This document shows positions 1 to 5,694 of a DNA stretch of 9,515 nucleotides, one piece after another. Position 1 is the stretch's first letter, and every line of letters begins with the position of its first letter. Source of the stretch: an uncultured Clostridia bacterium (GTDB lineage Bacteria; Bacillota; Clostridia; TANB77; CAG-508). The DNA lies in assembly GCA_948530865.1 (NCBI GenBank), contig CAOTKV010000035.1, forward strand, positions 1 through 9,515. The letters are read 5' to 3'. A program made the translations under genes and the position numbers. The notes below the pieces were generated by a model. The model saw only the letters and a program-made list of their open reading frames with translations, was not told where the DNA came from and ran no database searches.

Positions 1-917
1 AAGAAAAAATGAATATATATATGCCAACTTCTATTGAAAATCCAAGTTCTAGTTTATTTTGTATAGATATAAGAAATGGTGTAAATATTTTTGAAAATAT
101 ATATTTTTATAAAAATAGTAATATAGATAAATTAATTTCTACAATTAGCATTAAGAATTTTTATATAGAACCACAGATAGATTGTGCTTATAGAATATTA
201 AATGCCTCAGAAGTTACTATTTTAGGAAGCTTAAAAGATGAAACAGAGACATCAATTGTAATTCCAGAAAGCTATGATAATTTACCAGTAACATCAATTT
301 TTGATAATGCATTTGCAAATTTATCAAATATAACATCAATAACAATACCAAAAACAGTTACTAAAATTGCAGTAAGCGCTTTTGAAAATCATAATGAAAA
401 TTTAGTTATTTTTGGAGAAAAAGGAAGTTATGCAGAAGAATTTGCAAACTCAAATAATATTATATTTAATGAAATCACAAAGTTAACAACAGTAGAAACA
501 GAAAAAGTAGAAGTTAACGGTCAAGAATTAGATACAATGAAAATTGAAAAAAATGTTTCAAAGAAAATATCAGATTTTATAAATGAAGAAAATTTCCCAG
601 CAATAGCTACATATACATTAAAAGTACTAGATGCATTAGGAAATGAAAAATCAGACGACCAAAGAGTTGGTTCAAAAAATGTTATAAAAATAACAAATTT
701 AAAAGGAGAAGAAGTTGCAAGCTATATAGTTATAGTAAAAGGTGATGTAACAGGAAATGGCTATTCAAGAATGTATGATGCTTTCCAAATTTTAAAAGAT
801 TCATTATTTAATGGAAAGCTAGATGAAATTGATATGTTAATAAGAGATTATGATGGAAATGGTGCTGTTAGAATGTACGATGCATTTCAATTTTTGAAGG
901 ATTCACTTTTTAATTAA
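1..917 (+). CDS. BspA-type LRR surface protein with C-terminal dockerin (5' end cut by window)
   Basis: This is the C-terminal part of a probably secreted surface protein. The frame stays open to the window edge, the ATG at 9 has no ribosome binding site in view, and the product from that ATG has no signal peptide, so the true start lies upstream. Numbering from that ATG, residues ~60-155 carry BspA-like leucine-rich repeats (SIVIPESYDNLPVTSIFDNAF, then ITSITIPKTVTKIAVSAF). Residues ~160-244 form a small beta-rich module (ENFP, VGSKNVIKI, VASYIVIVK) of the kind that often precedes dockerins. Residues 245-302 are two EF-hand-like dockerin halves: D246/T248/N250/D257 and D280/D282/N284/D291, each followed by MYDAFQ-LKDSLFN. 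Dockerins bind cohesins on scaffold or surface proteins; no cohesin is in this window. The next gene starts 19 bp downstream and ends in the same module, so the two are probably co-transcribed. The ligand of the LRR part is unknown. Confidence 0.85.
   Translation, partial: EKMNIYMPTSIENPSSSLFCIDIRNGVNIFENIYFYKNSNIDKLISTISIKNFYIEPQIDCAYRILNASEVTILGSLKDETETSIVIPESYDNLPVTSIFDNAFANLSNITSITIPKTVTKIAVSAFENHNENLVIFGEKGSYAEEFANSNNIIFNEITKLTTVETEKVEVNGQELDTMKIEKNVSKKISDFINEENFPAIATYTLKVLDALGNEKSDDQRVGSKNVIKITNLKGEEVASYIVIVKGDVTGNGYSRMYDAFQILKDSLFNGKLDEIDMLIRDYDGNGAVRMYDAFQFLKDSLFN
741..914 (+). repeat. Dockerin-coding direct repeat, copy A
   Basis: This segment encodes the 58-residue C-terminal dockerin pair of the first gene. 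It is closely repeated at 3082-3255 at the end of the next gene: 54 of 58 residues match (differences Y/F, G/E, A/Y and V/I), while the sequences just upstream are much more divergent. Each copy is itself an internal duplication, with RMYDAFQ(I/F)LKDSLFN occurring twice. Confidence 0.85.
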
Positions 918-936
918 AAAGAAAGGAGAATATATT

Positions 937-3258
937 GTGAAAAAAATTATAAAAATAGAAGTATTATTAATAGTTATGTTTTTGTTAATACAAGCTATTT
1001 TAATAAATAAATCTTATGCGTCAGTAACAAGTGGAAATTATCAATATGATAATTTATCAAATGGAACAATAAGTATTTGTGGATATACTGGAAATGAAGA
1101 AACAATTACAGTGCCAAGTACAATTGATGGAAAAAATGTAACAGTAATAGGAATAATGGCGTTTACAAACAATTCTACAGTTAAAAAAATTATATTGCCA
1201 GAGGGAATAGTAAAACTTGATGCTTATGCATTTGATGGTTGCCCCAATTTAACTACTGTAAAAATGCCTTCAACTTTAAATAATATAAGTAACATTTTTA
1301 AAAACGCTTGCCCAAAACTTACAAATTATACAATTCCATCAAGTCTTACACAGTTAAGTGATGGCTCTTATAGAAAAATTGTAAATATGAATATAAGTGG
1401 TACATATAATTATGACAGTGCAAAAACAATTGTAGATTTAGTAAATGAAGAAAGAGCAAAACTTAATTTACCAGTACTTCAAATAGATAATAGTTTAACG
1501 GAATCAGCTATGCAAAGAGCAAGTGAAATTTCAATATATTGGAATCATGAAAGACCTAATGGACTATCTTGTTTTTCAGTAAATAAAAAAATTAATGGAG
1601 AAAATATAGGAGTTGGTTCAAGTAGTACAGCAGTTATAATGAATAAGTGGATGAATTCACCAGGACATAAAGCACAGATAGTTAAAAATACTTATAATTC
1701 TATAGGTGTTGGTTGTTATAGTCATAATGGATTAACTTACTGGGTACAACTATTTTCAAAAACTAATTCAGAAAACACTAATACTCAATCAGGTAAAAAT
1801 GATGTAAGTAATACTATTCAAGTAGTAATGGATTATATAGATATAACTATAAAAGGATTTGAAGAAAATAATGTTTTATCAATAGGTGATACATTATTAC
1901 CAACTAGCATAAAAAATACAAACCAAGGTTATACTTCAGCCAAAACTGCAATAGCATTTTCAGATTTAGCGTGGAGTAGCTCAAATACAAATGTATTTAC
2001 AGTAGATTCAAATGGTACAGTAACAGCTGTTGGGAAAGGAAATGCAGTTCTTACAGCGAGTATTGGAGATTTTATAGCTACATATAATATAACTGTAAGA
2101 AGTCCAATACCAGATGGTTATAAAATAAAATTAAATCATTCAGAATATCAAATAAATAATTTGAATGAAGGTTTGTTATTAAGTGATCAATATTTATCAG
2201 GAAATTCAATTACTTGGAAATCAACAAATGAGAAAGTTGCAACTGTAGATAGCAATGGAAATGTGACTCCAAAAAATGGTGGATTTACATATATTGAAGC
2301 TACAACTGAAAATTATGGGTCTTCAAAATGTTGGGTATATGTGTGTACATTAATAAATTTAAAGAATGGTAGTAAAGTATATGCTGGAGATTTAGATGGG
2401 AATGGAGTATTTAATGCAAATGATGCAACATTAATTCAAGAAATATTTTTAAGAGGAACTGATGATGATGCTTTAAATTTGGTAGCTGATTTGGATGGAA
2501 ATGGAACAGTAAATGCAAATGATACATCACTTATTTTGGATTTATATAAGAGTGATTATTTATTTGAGCCAGGAGAATATAATCCAATCCAAAATGTAAC
2601 ATTAAACAAAAGTGATATTGAACTTGATAAAGATAATATTGCTATACTTAATGCAACATATTCTCCAATTGATACAACAGATAGTCCAAACCTAATATGG
2701 ACATCTAGTAATGAAAAAGTTGTAACAGTAGATAATAAAGGAAAGATAACAGCTATAAGAGCAGGAAAAGCAATAATAACAGTAAAAACATCTAATGGTA
2801 GAACAGCAATTTGTAACGTAACAGTACCAGGTATAGTTTATACAACAATCCCAACAACAGAAATGAAAGAAAGAGAAATAATGACTTTTAAATCTAAAAC
2901 GGGATTCGAATCAATTTTAACATCAGAAAACTTCCCAATATTAGATTCAGATTATAAAGTAGAATTATATGATTTTTCAAATAATTTAAAAGAGAATACA
3001 AATAAAATAGGTTCAAAAAATACTATAAAAATCAAAGATACAGACGGAACAGTTGTTGCCGAGTATATTACAATAGTAAAAGGTGATGTAACAGGAAATG
3101 GATTCTCAAGAATGTATGATGCATTTCAAATATTAAAAGACTCATTATTTAATGGAAAATTAGATGAAATTGATATGTTAATTAGAGATTATGATGAAAA
3201 CGGATATATCAGAATGTATGATGCATTTCAATTTTTGAAAGATTCGTTATTTAACTAA
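937..3258 (+). CDS. Secreted LRR / CAP (SCP) / Ig-like protein with two dockerins
   Basis: This is a 773-residue exported multidomain protein. It starts at GTG 937, eight bases after a GAAAGGAG ribosome binding site at 921-928. Residues 1-28 are a Sec signal peptide with a hydrophobic core, ending near SYA. Residues ~45-140 are BspA-type leucine-rich repeats. Residues ~162-276 are a CAP/SCP domain of the YkwD type, with H204 in HERPNG, E222 in GENI and H244 in SPGH. Residues ~300-388, ~394-470 and ~552-631 resemble bacterial Ig-like Big_2 domains (W-SSN--V-TVD--G-VTA). Residues 484-540 are a canonical dockerin (D485/D487/N489/D496 and D518/D520/N522/D529, NAND in both halves). Residues ~655-715 are the ENFP/IGSKN module, and 716-773 a divergent dockerin (D717/T719/N721/D728 and D751/D753/N755/D762). 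No sortase motif, SLH domain or C-terminal membrane anchor is visible, so attachment is presumably through the dockerins. The activity of bacterial CAP domains is largely unknown, so no reaction is assigned. Confidence 0.9.
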   Translation: MKKIIKIEVLLIVMFLLIQAILINKSYASVTSGNYQYDNLSNGTISICGYTGNEETITVPSTIDGKNVTVIGIMAFTNNSTVKKIILPEGIVKLDAYAFDGCPNLTTVKMPSTLNNISNIFKNACPKLTNYTIPSSLTQLSDGSYRKIVNMNISGTYNYDSAKTIVDLVNEERAKLNLPVLQIDNSLTESAMQRASEISIYWNHERPNGLSCFSVNKKINGENIGVGSSSTAVIMNKWMNSPGHKAQIVKNTYNSIGVGCYSHNGLTYWVQLFSKTNSENTNTQSGKNDVSNTIQVVMDYIDITIKGFEENNVLSIGDTLLPTSIKNTNQGYTSAKTAIAFSDLAWSSSNTNVFTVDSNGTVTAVGKGNAVLTASIGDFIATYNITVRSPIPDGYKIKLNHSEYQINNLNEGLLLSDQYLSGNSITWKSTNEKVATVDSNGNVTPKNGGFTYIEATTENYGSSKCWVYVCTLINLKNGSKVYAGDLDGNGVFNANDATLIQEIFLRGTDDDALNLVADLDGNGTVNANDTSLILDLYKSDYLFEPGEYNPIQNVTLNKSDIELDKDNIAILNATYSPIDTTDSPNLIWTSSNEKVVTVDNKGKITAIRAGKAIITVKTSNGRTAICNVTVPGIVYTTIPTTEMKEREIMTFKSKTGFESILTSENFPILDSDYKVELYDFSNNLKENTNKIGSKNTIKIKDTDGTVVAEYITIVKGDVTGNGFSRMYDAFQILKDSLFNGKLDEIDMLIRDYDENGYIRMYDAFQFLKDSLFN
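3082..3255 (+). repeat. Dockerin-coding direct repeat, copy B
   Basis: This is the partner of the segment at 741-914. It encodes GDVTGNG-SRMYDAFQILKD and the second half-repeat, and ends at the stop codon. Its near-identity with copy A, against much weaker similarity in the preceding module, suggests recent duplication, gene conversion or shared binding constraint. Confidence 0.85.
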
Positions 3259-3279
3259 ATATTATTTTAAGAAAGTGCA

Positions 3280-3308
3280 TTGACAAAATTTACAATATGC
3301 ATTATAAT
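3280..3308 (+). promoter_or_regulatory. Perfect-consensus sigma-A promoter
   Basis: TTGACA at 3280-3285 and TATAAT at 3303-3308 are separated by exactly 17 bp. This is the ideal housekeeping promoter and the best one in the window. Predicted transcription starts near 3314-3316, at the first arm of a hairpin. An imperfect dyad, TGCATTG (3276-3282) with CAATATGCA (3293-3301), spans the -35 and spacer and could be an operator. The promoter lies 22 bp after the stop of the CAP/dockerin gene, and no good protein ORF begins downstream until ackA. Confidence 0.75.
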
Positions 3309-3313
3309 TCGAT

Positions 3314-3492
3314 TAGTCGAAGTGGTTCGGCTAAAAGAAATACTATATACATACACAGTTAAAAGTATAGATGATGCGTCTTATAATGGGGAACCTTTGC
3401 AAAATATATTATTTGTAAGTAGAATTATGATGCATTTCAATATTAAATTTAAAACAAGAAATAGCTATGAATTATTCATAGCTATTTTGTTT
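3314..3492 (+). ncRNA. Predicted small RNA of about 180 nt, family not recognised
   Basis: This is a self-contained transcription unit: perfect promoter at 3280-3308, hairpin at the predicted 5' end, and strong terminator at 3459-3487. The 5' hairpin pairs TTAGTCGAA (3313-3321) with TTCGGCTAA (3326-3334), one G-U pair, loop GTGG. A second weak stem may form between ATACT (3340-3344) and AGTAT (3364-3368). The centre holds ATGATGC twice (3371-3377, 3427-3433) and a short C-containing stretch, AACCTTTGC (3392-3400), whose CCTTT is complementary to AAAGG in ribosome binding sites. I could not match T-box, SAM, TPP, purine, lysine, c-di-GMP or hammerhead signatures. It could be a free small RNA, an attenuated leader of ackA, or a 3'-UTR RNA sharing the terminator of the upstream operon. 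The boundaries are inferred. Confidence 0.5.
3369..3450 (+). pseudogene. Possible decayed dockerin-coding remnant
   Basis: The segment at 3425-3447 (TTATGATGCATTTCAATATT and onward) differs by about one mismatch and one missing base from the DNA encoding MYDAFQIL in the intact dockerins. Just upstream, AAGTAGA-ATTATGATG resembles the bases encoding IRDYD, as if DNA between two TATGATG copies had been deleted. ATAATGG at 3384-3390 could correspond to the FNG codons. No frame remains intact. The match is short and AT-rich, and the stretch overlaps the predicted RNA, so it may be chance or may be the source from which that RNA arose. Confidence 0.35.
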
Positions 3493-3495
3493 TAT
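3459..3495. terminator. Rho-independent terminator, possibly bidirectional
   Basis: A perfect 13-bp stem pairs AAATAGCTATGAA (3459-3471) with TTCATAGCTATTT (3475-3487), with a 3-nt loop, followed by TGTTTTAT. An A-rich run on the left could serve as the U-tract for - strand transcripts. It would end the predicted small RNA and any read-through from the LRR/CAP operon, which has no terminator of its own directly after its stop. Confidence 0.85.
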
Positions 3496-3596
3496 AATTG
3501 TGCCATTATAATTTGAACTTTATAGTTTTATTTCAATAAAATTCTTATGGCAATTTTTAAGAATGTAAAAATACAGATAATTATATAAGTTAAGTA

Positions 3597-3625
3597 TTGT
3601 GAATAGAACAATTTAATGTTAGAAT
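3597..3625 (+). promoter_or_regulatory. Promoter of ackA
   Basis: TTGTGA (3597-3602), a 17-bp spacer and TAGAAT (3620-3625) with an extended -10 TG at 3617-3618 place the start near 3632, about 30 nt before the ackA ATG. A short dyad, ACAATT (3608-3613) with AATTGT (3623-3628), overlaps the -10 and could be a repressor site. The rest of 3496-3596 shows nothing I recognise. Confidence 0.6.
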
Positions 3626-3662
3626 TGTCTAGGAAAAGAATTTATGAAAAGAGGATGTGTTT

Positions 3663-4847
3663 ATGAAAATATTAGTATTGAACTGTGGTAGTTCATCTTT
3701 AAAATTTCAACTTATAAATATGGACAATAATGAGAGAATGGCAAAAGGAAATTTTGAAAGAATTGGAGGAATGAAAACAACTCTAAAATTAAATGTAAGA
3801 GGTAATAAAGAAGAATTACTTCATATAGCAAGAGATTATGATGAAGCAATTAGTTTTGTATTAGAAGTTTTATTAAAACCAGAATATGATTTAATAAAAT
3901 CTTTAGATGAAATTGGTGCTGTTGGACATAGAATTGTTCATGGTGGAGAAATGTTTAGCCAATCAGTTTTAATAGATGATGAAGTAATAGAAGAAATAGA
4001 AAAATGTATAGATTTAGCACCATTGCATAATCCAGCAGGAGTAGCAGGAATTAAGGCTGCCAAAAATGCACTTCCAAATGTTCCAATGGTAGCAGTATTT
4101 GATACAGCATTTCATCAAACAATGGATCCTAAAGCTTATGTTTATCAAATACCTTATAGATATTATACAAGTTATAAAATAAGAAAATATGGTTTCCATG
4201 GAACAAGTCATAAATATGTTGCTACAAGAGTTGCAGAACTAGAGGAAAAAGCAGATTTAAAAGTGATAAATTGTCATTTAGGTCAAGGAGCTTCAATATG
4301 TGCAATTAAAGATGGAAAATCAATAGATACTTCAATGGGATTAACACCACTTGCTGGTATACCAATGGCTACAAGATGTGGTGATATAGATCCAGCTATA
4401 ATTCCATATATCATGAAAAGAGACAATTTAGGACCAGAAGATATAGAAGAAATTTTAAATAAACAAGCAGGAGCATGGGGAGTATCAGGAGTTTCATCAG
4501 ATTACAAAGATATTGAAGATGGATATATGATGGGAGATCAAAGATCTATTCTTACTCTTGATAGTCAAGCTTATAAAGTTGCTCAATATATTGGTCAATA
4601 TATGATTTCACTTGGTGGTTTAGATATTTTAACATTTGCAGGTGGAGTAGGAGAAAATGGAATTGAAACAAGAGAAAGAATTTGCAAATATTTAGAACCT
4701 TTTGGAGTTAAATTAGATTTAGAAGCAAATAAAATAAGAGGAAAAGAAAAATGTATTTCAACAGAAGATTCTAAAATAAAAGTTTATGTAATACCAACAA
4801 ATGAAGAGCTTATGATTGCAAAGGATACTTTTGATTTGATTAAATAA
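3663..4847 (+). CDS. ackA: Acetate kinase
   Basis: Cytoplasmic enzyme that interconverts acetyl phosphate plus ADP with acetate plus ATP, the ATP-yielding last step of acetate fermentation. It is 394 residues from ATG 3663, the usual family length. This start is preferred over GTG 3657 because GAGG at 3651-3654 is 8 bases upstream of the ATG but only 2 from the GTG, and the product then begins MKILVLNCGSSSLKFQL as in the family. Conserved landmarks are N7, R90 in GHRIVHGG, HNPAG (122-126), D147 in FDTAFHQT, H179 in YGFHGTSHKY, the phosphate-binding NCHLGQGAS (203-211), R238 in MATRCGDIDP, a GGVGENG loop and a C-terminal NEE. No phosphotransacetylase gene (pta), its usual partner, is adjacent. 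It has its own promoter and is followed 30 bp later by a phosphatase gene, probably in one operon. Confidence 0.97.
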   Translation: MKILVLNCGSSSLKFQLINMDNNERMAKGNFERIGGMKTTLKLNVRGNKEELLHIARDYDEAISFVLEVLLKPEYDLIKSLDEIGAVGHRIVHGGEMFSQSVLIDDEVIEEIEKCIDLAPLHNPAGVAGIKAAKNALPNVPMVAVFDTAFHQTMDPKAYVYQIPYRYYTSYKIRKYGFHGTSHKYVATRVAELEEKADLKVINCHLGQGASICAIKDGKSIDTSMGLTPLAGIPMATRCGDIDPAIIPYIMKRDNLGPEDIEEILNKQAGAWGVSGVSSDYKDIEDGYMMGDQRSILTLDSQAYKVAQYIGQYMISLGGLDILTFAGGVGENGIETRERICKYLEPFGVKLDLEANKIRGKEKCISTEDSKIKVYVIPTNEELMIAKDTFDLIK

Positions 4848-4877
4848 CACTATATATTAATAATAAGGATGATAAGT

Positions 4878-5576
4878 ATGGAAAAACCAGTAATAAGATT
4901 ACCACTTGAAGGTGCAGATAATACTAGAGATTTAGGTGGATATGTAGGAGAAAATAGTAAAGTAGGAAAATTTGGAGTATTTTTGCGTTCTAATAGTTTA
5001 TGTTTTTTAACTCAAAATGATAATGAGTATTTAAAAAATTATGGAGTTACAACTATTATAGACTTGCGCTCAAAGGAAACGTCAAATGAAAAGGTTGATA
5101 ATATAGATAAAAGTGTTTTTAAATTTTATAATATTCCACTTCTTACAGATAAATTTAATGAAAATTTGGCATTAGAAAAAGAAAACTTTAAAATGGGTGA
5201 AGGCTATAAGCTAATATTAGAAAATAAGATGGCTATAAAAGAGATTTTTGAAGTATTAGCCAAAACAGAAGGTGGGTGTTTATTCCACTGTACTGCTGGA
5301 AAAGATAGAACAGGTATAGTATCTATGCTTATTTTAGGATTATGTGATGTATGTAAAAAAGATATAATAGCAAATTATGAAGTAACATTTACATATGTTC
5401 CAATGCTTATAGATGAACATAAAGTAAATAAAAATCTAATATTATCACTTCCAGAATATATAGAAACAGCAATTGATTTTATAGAAGAAAAATATGGAAC
5501 ATATTATGAATATTTAAAAGATTGTGGGTTATCAGATGAAGTATTAAATAGAATTAAGGAAAAATATTTACAATAA
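4878..5576 (+). CDS. Tyrosine-phosphatase-like protein (Y_phosphatase3 / MptpB type)
   Basis: Predicted cytoplasmic phosphatase of the CX5R class, 232 residues. ATG 4878 is preferred over ATG 4869 because the AAGGA element at 4865-4869 is correctly spaced from the former and abuts or overlaps the latter. The N-terminal motif NTRDLGGY (15-22), followed by LRS and the later IDLRS (61-65), is typical of the Y_phosphatase3 family. The P-loop is HCTAGKDRTG at 137-146, with nucleophile C138, phosphate-binding R144, and the Lys-Asp pair seen in Mycobacterium MptpB and Listeria LipA-type enzymes, which can act on phosphotyrosine and phosphoinositides. There is no signal peptide, unlike the secreted virulence members. 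The substrate is unknown. Its position 30 bp after ackA suggests co-transcription, but family knowledge does not link it to acetate metabolism. A bidirectional terminator follows at once. Confidence 0.88.
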   Translation: MEKPVIRLPLEGADNTRDLGGYVGENSKVGKFGVFLRSNSLCFLTQNDNEYLKNYGVTTIIDLRSKETSNEKVDNIDKSVFKFYNIPLLTDKFNENLALEKENFKMGEGYKLILENKMAIKEIFEVLAKTEGGCLFHCTAGKDRTGIVSMLILGLCDVCKKDIIANYEVTFTYVPMLIDEHKVNKNLILSLPEYIETAIDFIEEKYGTYYEYLKDCGLSDEVLNRIKEKYLQ

Positions 5577-5577
5577 C

Positions 5578-5605
5578 AAAGAAGGTTACTAAAGTAACCT
5601 TCTTT
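5578..5605. terminator. Bidirectional rho-independent terminator between the phosphatase gene and rqcH
   Basis: AAAGAAGGTTACT (5578-5590) pairs perfectly with AGTAACCTTCTTT (5593-5605). A-rich sequence on the left and T-rich on the right allow termination from both strands. It begins two bases after the phosphatase stop codon and serves the convergent rqcH from the other side. Confidence 0.88.
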
Positions 5606-5611
5606 TGTATG

Positions 5612-5694
5612 TAAAGTATTAATATATTAAATAGTTTTCACGCAGTTTGGAACGAAGTGACAGCAAGAAAACTATGGAAGATATTAATACTTTA
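5612..5694. repeat. Long imperfect inverted repeat overlapping the rqcH stop codon
   Basis: Arms of 28 nt at 5612-5639 and 5667-5694 pair with only three mismatches, all in a central 5-nt patch. They enclose a 27-nt loop (5640-5666) containing GGAACGAAGTGACAG. The outer end includes the rqcH stop codon (5692-5694). The loop is less AT-rich than its surroundings. It is not needed as a simple terminator, because one already lies at 5578-5605. It may be a dispersed palindromic or MITE-like element, or an rqcH 3'-UTR structure. Confidence 0.65.

Noticed and set aside
741..914. Dockerin half-repeats as a CRISPR or other non-coding tandem repeat
   Set aside because: They are in frame, follow the 12-residue calcium-loop spacing and lie inside a protein domain. 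There is no regular spacer array.
3314..3458. Known riboswitch, T-box, 6S or hammerhead RNA
   Set aside because: I looked for T-box AGGGTGG, riboswitch core motifs, CTGATGA of hammerheads and a long closing stem typical of 6S RNA. None is convincing, so no family name is given.
3280..3516. 78-residue open frame on the + strand after the CAP/dockerin gene
   Set aside because: It would begin with TTG inside a perfect -35 box, has no ribosome binding site, runs through a terminator hairpin, and its product shows no domain. The region is better explained as an RNA unit and/or dockerin remnant.
3657..3662. GTG 3657 as the ackA start
   Set aside because: Only two bases separate it from the GAGG element. 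ATG 3663 has proper spacing and gives the family's usual N-terminus.
4014..4211. 65-residue open frame on the - strand
   Set aside because: It lies wholly inside ackA, whose protein is fully conserved here. It is Cys- and Ile-rich with no ribosome binding site, so it is a shadow frame.
4869..4877. ATG 4869 as the phosphatase start
   Set aside because: It abuts or overlaps the AAGGA ribosome binding element; ATG 4878 is correctly spaced.
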